Source: Paratinospora sagittata
Lineage: Eukaryota; Streptophyta; Magnoliopsida; Ranunculales; Menispermaceae
Length of the DNA stretch: 64,000 bases
Direction of reading: 5' to 3'
Assembly (NCBI GenBank): GCA_035771175.1
Contig: CM069606.1
Span: forward strand, 34,192,816 to 34,256,815
Every line of letters starts with the position of its first letter. Position 1 is the first letter of the stretch. The notes beneath the pieces are model-generated. The model was given only the letters and a program-made list of their open reading frames with translations, had not been told where the DNA came from and made no database searches. This document shows positions 12,501 to 24,500 of this stretch, one piece after another. A program made the position numbers and the translations under genes.

Positions 12501-15500
12501 TAAAAGGGTTTTGTGGAGAACAATCCGGATGAATCCCAAGGCTAGGAAACTCTATCATCATCCCCAGATAGATGGCAACCCTAACATCCCGAGTAAAGAC
12601 AATACGCTATCCTCCTCCCATGGGGCATTCCTCCCTAAATGTAAATCCCAGGACAATTGTGCACCCTCCATGTTTCGCACAAAATCAATAACAGGTTTCT
12701 TATGTGATGAGGAACGTCAATAAAGGTTTGGAAACAGGGATTGAAAAGTGTCATTACCACACCATAAATCCTCCCAAAAGCGTATCAAGTCACCCTTCCC
12801 TAATTTAAGTCTAATCATTGGTAAAAAAATGGGATACACTGATGAGATAAACTTCCAAGGACTCCTAAAGGTGGCTCTAGCAACTAACCCAACAACACTT
12901 TGGTTGTCATGAAGGCCATGCTTGCTACAAATGACCTTTCTCCACAATTGATCCTTTTCACATGAAAATCTCCATAACCATTTATCAATCAATGCCTTGT
13001 TTCTACTAGAAATATTTCCTACACCCAATCCACCCTACTGAATACCCCGCTAAACAACTCTCCAAGCAACAAGATGAGACCCATGTAACCTGTCTTCATT
13101 ACCCCAAAGAAAATCCCTCATAAATTTCTCAATCTTATTTGCCACCTTCGCTGGAATCTTGAACACTGACAGGTAGTATGTGAGGAGAGTATCCAGTACT
13201 GACTTAATCAATGTAAGCCAGCCCCCCTTTGAGAGGAAGCTTCTTTTCCATCCATCCAGCCTTCGCGTTACCTTATCCACTACTGGTTCCCAAAAATCCA
13301 TTTTGGAGGGATTACCTCCTAATGGTATTCCCAGGTATTTCATAGGCCACGAGCAAGTAAAGTATCCAACTTGATTTGCCATCCCCTCTAACCAATCTTG
13401 ACCAACACTAATGCCGACCAACTGACTTTTAGACATATTGATGGCCATGCCTGAAATCCAACAAAAACATTTAATCACCATGGATGCATTGCGAATACAA
13501 CACTCATTTCCCTCCTGGAAGAATAAAGTATCATTAGCAAATTGTAAATGAGGAACTTCCACATGCTCCCTTACAAAAGAGAACCCCTTAATCAAACTAG
13601 CTTCCCTTGCTTTATCCATCAATCTTCCCAACACGTCAACCACCAAAGTAAACAAGAAAGGGGAGTGCGGATCTCCCTGCCGAAGGCCTCTTTACCTCAC
13701 AAACTTACCCCGAGTGTCACGCCCGGGTTGCACACAGTGCGTGATGAGTACCCCCGCAGGGCATACTCCAACCATTATGGAACCATAATATTGTCCCATC
13801 CCAGTACACAGCCCGCCTACAGCGTCTAGTACCCCCGGGATCATTTGTCCACACTATTAATCATGAATAGTGTAGGGCCTCCCCCAGATTCGAACTCATA
13901 ACCTCCTTATAAGGTTTGATTTCGCAATCTGAGTAACCACTGAGGTAGGGGGCACTGTGTGCAACCCGGGGGTGACAAAAAGGCCTTATGAATACATAAG
14001 GCCTTGTGAAATACAGTGTATTACACTGTATTTCACAAAAAAATAAAATAAATAATAATAATAATAATATTTTTTTTAGGATAAAGCACATGCCTGGAAG
14101 TCCAGACACATGCCCGGAAGTCCAGGCGCCAAAAACTCTATATAAACCAACCCTCCCCTCTTCATTTTTCACACCAAATTCACTCCAAATTGTGATTTTT
14201 CCTCCTCTTTTCACTCATATTGAGTTTTTAGTCTTTGGAGACTCTCTGTCCGAGACTCTCAATGTAGTACGACGAAGTTCTGTCCGGAGAAAAACGCCAG
14301 ATCTGAAAAAGAAGTTCTTATCTGAAGGTGGGGAACGAAACATAGGTTTGCGTGTTTTATAACTTTTATTAAAGTTTACATTCAATTATTATTATGTCTA
14401 CTGTTCATTTACACTGCATTATGTCATATAATGTTTATACTGTCGTACTTATGCCTGTACACTTGGAATTCACGTATTATACTGTTATAATGCCGGATTT
14501 GTGGTCAATCTGACTCAACTAGGCTCGGTTTTGTCCTCAGTAACTTTAAATAGTGAACGGGAAGCAGCGGGCTTCTCTAGGCGATTGGTTATTTAAGCAG
14601 ATCTAATGTCTCACCTCTCAACTGGGGACTGATCTAGTTGGTCTTATTGAAAGCTATCAGCTTATACATGTAATACTGAATGTCCTAACCTTGCACGTCG
14701 TGATACCGACCCTGATAAGGATCACCAGATGTTGCCAAAGTCAGTCTAAATGTCAAGAAAAGACCAGACCAGTAGACTAGACCAGTTCATGCATTGGCAT
14801 CATACATATCACCACTTAGGGACGTATATGGTTTATGACTCATAGAATAGTTAGGAGCATTGCTCGCTATTCATATTATTTCTCTGGAGAGGGACGTACA
14901 TGAGAACCCGGCTACGCCCGGGGAGGGACATCAGTACGTGAATCCTGAGCATCGTTCCTGAGGAGGGACGTACAGTGAGAACCTGGCTACGCTTGGGAAG
15001 GACACATGTACGTGAACTCAGGCGATGTACGTTCATCAAACCATTACGAGACGGTGTCATGCATACATACATATTGATTGATTATGATGCTCACATGTGT
15101 ATTTAAGATATTTGGTATTGAAGTATGCTTTATTAATTGTTATACTCACGAACTATTTACCCACTGAGCGCGTTAAGCTCACTCCATTATTATCCAATCT
15201 TTCACAGGAAATTATGGTGGACTGGGTGCAGGTTATGGGGCCCACATTTTGTACCATTTGTATGATTCATTGGGGATTTTGGGAGTATGTTCCCTTGACC
15301 GTTTCATGTACAAAAAGTATTCTGAATTAAATGAAATCAGATTTGTACTCTGTTATATATTTCCGCTGCGCACTCTGTTGTTACCATTGTAATTGTTCCA
15401 AATGCGCGCCCCGTCCGCGAGTGTACCGCCGGTTTAGGCGCGTCCGGGCGGGGTGTGACACCGAGGACGTCCATTCACGAACACAAAGTAGGACACAAAT

Positions 15501-18500
15501 CTTAGACACCCTTGAATCCATCTCCTCCACCTTATACCAAAACCCTTCGTCTTTAAGACATAATCGAGAAAGTCCCAGTTGACCATGTCATATGCTTTAG
15601 CAAAATCAATTTTGAAAACCACCCCTGCCTTCTTATTAGATCTGTAATCCTCCACCAACTCATTGGCAACTAGTATCGCATCAACAATTTGGCGCCCTTG
15701 TACAAAAGCCATTTGATTTTTAGAAACCGTCCCCTGTAATACACCCTTCAATTTGTTCGTCAAAATCTTTGCGATTATCTTATAAAGACTTGTGGTTAAA
15801 CTGATAGGCCTAAAATTTGCCACCCTTCTTGAAACAGTCTTCTTAGTAATTAGGCAAATATATGTCTCATTAGTACACCCATTAATAACCCCATTATGAA
15901 AAAATTCCATCAACACCTTCATAAGGTCTTCCTTCACAATGCCCCAACTAGCCTGGAAACAAGACATAGTCATACCGTTCGCCCCAGGTGCTTTAGATCC
16001 CTCACAATCAAACACGGCTTGTTTGATCTCCTCCATATCAAAAGGTTGTTCAATCCCATCTCTATCCACCCCATCAATTGGATTCCAATCAATTCCATCC
16101 ACCCCCCACACGCCCCCAACACCTCTAGAAAAAACACTTCGAAAGTGGCCAATCACCTCAGTCGCAATCTCATCTTCCCCTTCAACAACTGACCCATCAT
16201 CCCTCTCCAACTCCAATATGGAGTTAATAGCTCTACGCCCAGTCATTAAACCTATGGAAAAATTTGGAATTAACATCTCCCTCTTTGAACCATCGAACCT
16301 TAGATTTGAGTATGGAAACTATCTTCATTCACACATAGCTTCCATAACTCAACTTTAGCATTTGATCTCTCCTGGGCCAGTGTCTCATTCCAATTAGGAC
16401 CACCTTCTTTTTTATCAAGCTCCACAACAACCCCTTCTAACTCCTTCCTCCTCACCATATCCCATCCCATAATCTCTTTACCCCACCCATGAAGCCTAGA
16501 CTTCACATGTCTCACCACCTGCATGAACTTAACATAGGGTTTGCAACATGCATAACCACCAATTTACACCATCATTCATTTAGAATGAATCATTTATTCA
16601 ACATAGTTTACATGCACATAATATGGAAAACCCCGAGTCCACTTTCTAATCTTAGGTCTATAACAAACAATCCCGCCAATTTCTTGCTAGAAATTGGGGG
16701 TTTCACTATTAATGGGTTCCAAACTACACCTAATCTCACATATATAACATGCAAGGTCAAACTCATACAAAAGTTTATCTACCACTTCATCAAATCCGAG
16801 ATTTAAGTGTAGAGAACACTATGGATGTAGATTTAGGTCAAGGAAGACCTTGGAGGTGCTGGCCCCCAGATAGATTTGGTGGTATCAATCACGACTGGCC
16901 AGTGATCAAAGACTAACCTACCACCCACCTCCTGTCTATGGAAAGGAAATGACTCCCCCCATCCCGCCCCCAACAAGAATTTGTCCAATCGACAACACAC
17001 TGTTTGCAGTCCAAAGTTGGACCAAGTAAAGTTACCATTGAGAAGAGGGGGATCGATAAGCTCAAGCTCCCTAATCAATTCATCAAACTCCCTCATACTC
17101 CTTGTGAACCTTCCACTACCCACCTTCTCGGAGAGAGTCCGTATTACGTTAAAATCACCGACGCAACACTTGTCCCCACAAATGCTGTTAAGCCCCGTAA
17201 TTTCATCCCAAAAATGACTTCTAAGTCTCCTATCATTGGGGCCATGTACCCCTGACAGCTACCACCCATCTTCTTCCTCCCCTCAATCTTCACAGACACA
17301 AAAAGCTCCCCAATCAGTCTATTAGAGACTGTAACCCCCTCTTGAATTCCATGCCACTAATAAACCTCCTGCTGTCCCCACTGCTGGAAGAAAAGCCCAG
17401 TCTTTGAATCTTGACTGCCACAGTGAACCCACCAATTCTCTATCCACCCTTGTACATTTAACCTCTTGAAGTATGATTATATCAGGACTAAACTTCCCAA
17501 TGGACCGCTTGATCATGCGTCAACTTCCCAATGAACCTATGGACCTATCCTTTATCATAATCAATTTCGAAGTTTGTGTCAACTCATCTTTTTTAATTTC
17601 TTTGCTTTGTCGGATACTAATTATGAGGAGACTTGAACCATAACCTGGTTTCAATAGCTAGTGTCTCAATTTGGATACTGATGCTTCAAATATAATATAA
17701 TATGTCTATATAATTCAATACGTCCATCATACCAGCATCCTACTTCAATATAGACTGTATAGACTGTAGAAATACTTCAAAGTCTCACTACAGTTGCATG
17801 GATTAGCTCTTAACTATTTGCTTGATTATGTGTAATAAATGGATATTTAGCATATTATATTATGAGTCCTACAAAATGATCTAGCTATATTAGAATATTC
17901 ACATTATGAGACATGAAGCTTTGTTTTTATTTTTAAAAACTGTAAACATCATATTAGTATTAGAAAAGTTACTCAGAATGCTTGTGCCCTTAGGCTTCTT
18001 ATGGAATTTTAGAAATGAGGATCCACACCCTTCTTCTACTGTTCTACACTAGTGTACACATCTGGGATCCCTATTTTTATCCACCTTGGCACTTATTACA
18101 CCTCAATCCATATCTTCACTGCCATTTTCTTTTTGCATTGCATTGTTGTGACAATAAAAGTGTGCATTTGTGTGTAGGTTTTACGAGGGGATAACAGTGC
18201 CCTTGCTAATGACATTCGGAAGGAAATGAAGGTAAGTATTTGGGAAAGAATTTCTTGAATGAATATATGTGAAGTTATTTTTTGAAGTCAAACTTATAGA
18301 GAATTAAGAAATAGAAGGTCTTATGCCCTCGGTTTCTGCAAAAGAGGATAGTAATAACCTGTATCCTCTTGTTTCTTTTTTCTTAAGGAAAAAACTGAAT
18401 GTGTTTTTATGAATCATTTCACAACTACATGATGCATTTGGTTATTGTTATGATTGCCAATTGACCATCACATTTGGTTGCTTTTAGTAAAGAACATATC

Positions 18501-21500
18501 TGAGAAATGGTAGGAACATCTCCAATTAGAGATAAAATGAGAGAGGGCTTATTAAGACGGTTTGGTGCATACAACAAAGACAATTAAATGCGATAATTAA
18601 GAAGAGAGAGGCATTATTTTATTTTTTTGGTAAGAAAAGGGAGACATTAATTTAGCTATTAACTCAAATACTAGGTATATATAGAAAACTTTAGACTTAG
18701 TTTCCAATTCAGATTAGGAAGGTTTCCTACTCAGTCCAAGAAAACTAATACAGTCAAGGAGACTAATAAATAGAAACACATGAAAATAGAAATAATCCTC
18801 AGGCCCACAAAGTGGCTGAGCCACATCGTACGTAACAATCTTCACCTTCGTGAGGACCACCTCAAGCCACTAGCCAATCACAACTAATCAACATTTCCTG
18901 ATGCGCCCCTCGAGGTGCTCAACTCTGTAGGATATTGATCAAGTTCAAGCAATGCTCAAACTTGACCTCTGAGACTGTCTTTGTCAGCATATCTGCGGGA
19001 TTATCCTTGGTACTAATCTTTTGTAAAGAAATCTCACCCTCCTTGATAATCTCGCGAACAAAATGGAAACGAACATCAATATGCTTGGTCCTGGCATGAT
19101 GCACTTGGTTCTTAGCCAAGTGAATGACATTCTAACTGTGGCAATGCACTGGTACACTCTCCAAGGTAATTCCCAAGTCACCAATCAAACCTCGGAGCCA
19201 CAAAGCCTCCTTCACAGCCTCTGTCACTGCCATATACTCTGCATCAGTGGTAGACAAAGCAACTGTAGTTTGCAACATACACCTTCAACTGATAGGACCA
19301 CGTGCCAAAGTGAACACATAACTTGTTGTGGAGCGCCGCTTGTCTAAATTACCAGAATAATCGAAATCCACATATCCACTGACAAGTGAACTTGTACCAT
19401 TGTCCCACTGGAAAATCAATCCTACATCCAATGTACCTCGAAGAAACCGCAACAACCATTTCACTGCTTGCCAATGCAGCTTTCTAGGATCTGCCATATA
19501 TCTACTAACAACACTCACTACATGTGAAATATCTGGCCTAGTGCACACCATAGCACACATCAAGCTACCTACTGCACTAGCATATGGAACATGACTCATG
19601 TACTCACACTCCTCATCGATGCTCGGAGACATATCTGCTGAAAGTCGAAAATGAGTTGCCAATGGAGTACTCACTGGCTTAGAGTTCTCCATTCCAAACC
19701 TCGAAAGCACTTTCTCCAAGTACTTCCTTTGTGACAAATATAACTTGCTCTTTTTCCTTTCTCTATGTATCTTCATACCAAGAATCTTCTTAGCTGCACC
19801 CAAATCCTTCATGATTTTAACCTGTTGATCTCATCCAAGCTCTTAGCAGCAATTAGCATGTCATCAACGTACAAGAGTTAATAAACATGAGAGCCATCTG
19901 GAAGCTTCAGAAAGTGGACACAACTGTCATACTTGCTCCTCATGTATCCTTGCCTGATCATGAAGGTGTCAAACTTCTTATACCACTATCTGGGTGACTG
20001 CTTAAGCCCATATAAGGACCTTTTCATTCTGCACACATGATCACTCTTACCAACAACATCAAAGCCTTCAGGCTGCTTCATGTAAATTGTCTCATCCAAG
20101 TCCCCATGTAAGAAAGTTGTCTTGACATCTAGTTGCTTGAACTCCAAGTCAAATAATGGAACCAATGCCAACAATACTCTAATAGAAGTGTGCTTCACAA
20201 CTGGAGAAAACACCTCATTGCAGTCCACGCCTTCTCTCTGAGCATACCCTTTGGCAACCAATCTTGTCTTATATCTCACATTGTATGATCCTGGATGGTC
20301 ATCTTTCTTGGAATACACCACTTGCACCCAATAGCCCGCTGACCCTTAGGTAATTCTACAAGTTCCCAAGTCTGGTTCTTCATCAATGAGTCAATCTCAT
20401 CCTGCATGGCTTCTTTCCATCTTTTAGAACAACTATCACTCATTGCCTCCCTGAAGTGGAAGGATCATTTCCATAGGCTGTCAATGCATATGCCACCATG
20501 TCTTCGAACCCATAGCGAACTAGTGCTTTAATCGTCCTCTTAGCTCTGCCACTAGCTAAGGACTACTACTGGTGCTCACTGGCTCCACCTGTTGTCTCCT
20601 CCATATTACTCTTTGAATTTTCTCCTGGAGTACTGAACTCCCCTTGCACAGAATCACATTTACCCTTTTCCTGAGAATCCATCTGCTTATTAGACATTAA
20701 AGTAGACTCATCGAATGTCACATCCCTGCTAATCACAATCTTATGTAAATCAGGACACCATAACCTATATCCTTTAACGCCATCTGCATAACCTAGAAAT
20801 ATGGCTTTCCTAGCTCTTGGATCAATCTTATTTTCCCTAACATGATGGTAAGCTAGACATCCAAACATTCTCAAAGAGTTGTAATCAGCAGCATTACCAG
20901 ACCATACCTCAAGTGGCAATCAATAGATGTAAATGGTGATTTGTTAACGAGGAAACAAGTTGTATTCATCGCCTCTGCCCATAGCTCTTTACCCAAACCA
21001 ACATTGGATAACATACACCGCGCCCTCTCCAGTAGAGTGTTGTTCATCCTCTCTGCAAGTCCATTCTGTTGTGGTGTTTCCTTAACTATGAAGTCTCTCA
21101 ATGCCTTCATCTTCACGAAACTTTGAGAATACTTTACTGGTGTACTCACCACCATTATCGGTTCTCAACCTCTTGATGCTTCTTTCAGTTTGCTTCTCAA
21201 CCTTTGTCTTCCATTTCTTAAAGACCTCAAATACTTCATCCTTACTTTTCAGTATTTTCACCCAGACCATACGTGAAAAGTCATCTATAAAGGAAACAAA
21301 ATACCTCCCTCCACCAAGTGAGGGAACTGTGGAAGGACCCCACACATCTTAATAGATATAATCCATAGTACCTCTGGTGCAGTGAACTGCCTTGTTGAAC
21401 TTAACTCTGCACTGTTTTCCAACACACAATGCTCAGAGAAGTCCAACTTCTCTACCTTACTTTTCCCAAGTAAGCCTTTCTAACTCAACACCTCAAGTCC

Positions 21501-24500
21501 CCTCTGATTCATAAGCCCTAATCGCATATGCCACAACTATGTATCTGCTGAGCCACTATCTATAGACATTGTTGTACTACCTGTAACTGTATGCCTTGAT
21601 AACACATACAAGTTACCAACTTTCTTGCTCTTCATAACCACCAGTGCACATCGGACTACCTTTAGAACTACACCTTCAGCTACAATCCTGTAGCCCTGTG
21701 AATCTAAAGTACCCTAAAAAATAAGATTCTTCCACAACTCTGGAACATGTCTGACCTCTGTCAAAGTCCTCACAACACCATCATGCATGTTGATCTTTAC
21801 TGTTCCTATTCCTACTGTCTTACAGGCCATATTATTCCCCATAAGTACAATACCACCGTTCACACTCTAATAAGAAGCAAACCAGTCCCTATTGGGACAC
21901 ATATGATATGAACAACCTGAAGCAATAATCCACTCATCACCTAAGCATCCCACAGTGGCTGAAAGGACATTAGCACTATCAGACTCTTCCTCTGCAACTG
22001 CTGCATTACTGGAATCTACTAATTTTTGTTTTCCTTTGCGCTTTGGACAATCTTTCTTAAAGTACCCTTCTTTATGACATTCAAAGCACTTTAATTTTCT
22101 TCGCTTTGATTTTGATCTGGTTTGACCTCCACTACCTTTGGACCCTTTCTGTTTAGATCTACCTCTAACAAGCAAGCCTTCACTTTTTCCTTCAGTAACC
22201 ATCTTTTTCAACTCCTTCGAGTTCAAAGCTGCTTTGACATCCTCTAGAGTCAGGGTATCTCTACTGTAGATCAAAGTATCCACAAAGTGCTCATAGGAAT
22301 CCGATAGTGAACATAGCAAATACATTGCTTTGTCCTCATCACTGAGTTTGTACCCGACATTCTTCAAAGCCCTAAGAATTTTGTTAAACTCCTCATGTTG
22401 TTTTCTCATGGATGCACCTTCCTTCATCTTCAACATGTGCAACTGTTTCTTTAGATACAATCGAATTATTAGAGATTTTATCATATACAAACTCTCTAAT
22501 TTCAACCACAAACCCGCAGTTGTAGTCTCTTCAATTTCTCACATAATTTCATCACTCGAGCATAAGAGAATTATTAACAATCAGCGCTTCTTCAACTTCT
22601 CCAAGCTTGTGATTAAGATCAATAGGAGTATTCATCGGTTTGCATGCTAGGTTCCCTGTTTCTTTAAGAAGGTCTGTAATGTACTTCTGTTGAGAGATAA
22701 AGATTCCCTGTTTAGAGTGTGCCACTTCAATCCCTAGGAAGTATTTCAATCTCCCTAGTTCCTTGATCTCAAATTCCTCGGTCAAACACCGCTTCAAATT
22801 TTGTCTCTCGTTCTCATTGTTTCCTGTCATGATGATGTCATCAACATACACTAATAGAGCTGTAACTTCCCCCGAAGTCGAGTGCTTAATAAACAGAGTG
22901 TGATCTCCTTGGCTTTGTTTATATCCCATATTTGTCATTACTTTGGCAAACCGACCAAACCATGCCCTCGAAGATTGTTTAAGTCCATACAGGGTCTTTT
23001 TCAATTTACACACTTTATCAGTGGTGCCAAATCCTGGAGGCACTTCCATATAGATTTCTTCTTTTAAATCCCCATATAAAAATGCATTCTTTACATCAAA
23101 TTGTTGCAGTTCCCAGTCATAATTAGCTGCCAATGACAAAAGAAGTCTCACAGTATTCATTTTTGCAACCGGAGCAAATGTCTCTTGATAGTCCACACCA
23201 TATGCCTGAGTATATCCTTTGGCTACGAATCTTGCCTTGTAGCGCTCTAGGGACCCATCTGCTTTGTATTTTACTGTATAAACCCATTTGCATCCCACAG
23301 GTTTCTTTCCTGCAGGCAAGTCTACCAACTCTCATGTTGTATTTTTCTCCAGGGCTTCCATTTCCACATTCATAGCTTGTTTTCAATTTATATTAGATAA
23401 AGCCTCGGATAATAATGTAGGAGTCTGGATGTTGTTCAGGTTGGTAAGGAAACTTTTATGGGTTGGCGAGAACTTCTCGAAGGATACAACATGAGATAGT
23501 GGATACAAGGGATGTTTAGTGCATTCCCTTGTGCCCTTTCTAATGGCAATGGGAAGATCATTGTCAGGTTCAGAGGCTAAAAGATCATTGTTAGTTTCAA
23601 GAACTAATGAAATTTGTAAGGAGGGTTCAAGATTTGTTACCTCATTTTAAGGGATTGGTTTAGATTCTTGAACTTGCATCGGTTCAGGAGCTGCAGCTTT
23701 CTCCCTGGAGTACATTTGTCTAGTCATCCGATCCTTAGGTTCGTCATTGGGTACAGAGGGTGTAGGAGATTCGGGTTTGGTTTGTTGGAGGTTAACGGGG
23801 CCAAAAAGATCAAAAGGGTTATCAAGGGAGTTCCGATCCTTATCTTCCATGATGACATTCTCCCCCGGAAGAGGAGGAGCGGAAAAATAGGGCTCAGGTT
23901 CACAGAAAGTGACATCGGCAGAGACAAAGAATTTCTTTGATGGCGGATGATAGCATTTATATCCCTTTTGAGTGGAAGAGTATCCGACAAAAACACATTT
24001 AAGAGCTCTCGGGTCCAACTTTCCCCTGTTGGGTTGGTGAACATGGACAAATGAAACACACCCAAATATTTTAGGTATAAGATTATTGGAGATTTTAAGC
24101 TTAGGATAAAATTGACGTAGCTTTTCCATAGGACTTTTGAAATCAAGGGTCCGGGATGGTAGGCGGTTAATAAGGTGTGTTGCAGTAAGGAAAACTTCCC
24201 CCCAATAGGACTTAGGCATATTATTTTGAAATAAAAATGCTCGGGTTGTATCAAGCAGGTGACCGTTTTTTCTTTCAGCAACTCCATTTTGTTGTCGAGT
24301 GTGAACACAGGATGATTCATGAAGGATCCCCTTGGTTTGGAAGTAATTGGTCAATGTTTGATTAAAATAGTCTTTAGCATTGTCAGATCGAAATCTCTTG
24401 ATTTTAGCACCAAATTGGGTATGTATCACGTTATGGAAGGTAGGGAGAATAAAGCTCACATCGGATTTTTGTTTTAATAAGAATATCCACGAGACTGTAG

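Larger units (their letters stand above)
13715..15460. mobile_element. Solo LTR (1746 bp, gypsy/Tekay-like ends) inside the L1
   Basis: Ends TGTCACGCCC and GGGTGTGACA have the TG...CA form, with a perfect 5-bp duplication CCGAG on both sides (13710-13714, 15461-15465). L1 coding sequence resumes across it. A TATA box lies at 14138-14146 (CTATATAAA), which puts the LTR on +. Two ~75-bp GAGGGACGTACA units lie at ~14885-15025. No internal retroelement domain or second LTR is present, so this is a solo LTR left by LTR-LTR recombination. Confidence 0.85.
11951..17516 (-). pseudogene. L1 ORF2 remnant (endonuclease, RT, zf-RVT)
   Basis: Pieces in order on -: 17516-17322 endonuclease start ([12 protein letters not shown]); 17123-16833 endonuclease end ([16 protein letters not shown]); 16524-16300 linker; 16276-15434 RT palm ([51 protein letters not shown]); 13655-12717 RT after the LTR insertion ([12 protein letters not shown] in place of the usual F-DD, so one catalytic aspartate is changed to N); 12523-12164 zinc domain ([18 protein letters not shown]); and 12148-11951 the tail ([14 protein letters not shown]). 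Many frame breaks make it a dead copy. Confidence 0.88.
11853..17544 (-). mobile_element. 5'-truncated L1-type LINE, split by a solo LTR
   Basis: The poly(A) tail appears as poly-T at 11853-11864. A perfect 18-bp target duplication, CTATCCTTTATCATAATC, flanks the element (11835-11852 and 17545-17562). It encodes the apurinic endonuclease, reverse transcriptase and C-terminal zinc-binding domain of plant L1 ORF2 on -. ORF1 and the start of the endonuclease are missing, so the copy was 5' truncated on insertion. The 1.75-kb solo LTR at 13715-15460 split it later. It fills helicase intron 5, antisense. Confidence 0.93.

Noticed and set aside
13715..15460. The TGTCAC...GTGACA insert as a DNA transposon with terminal inverted repeats
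   Set aside because: TG...CA ends, a 5-bp duplication, a TATA box and the long LTR-like layout fit a solo LTR better; the inverted ends are the usual short LTR terminal repeat.
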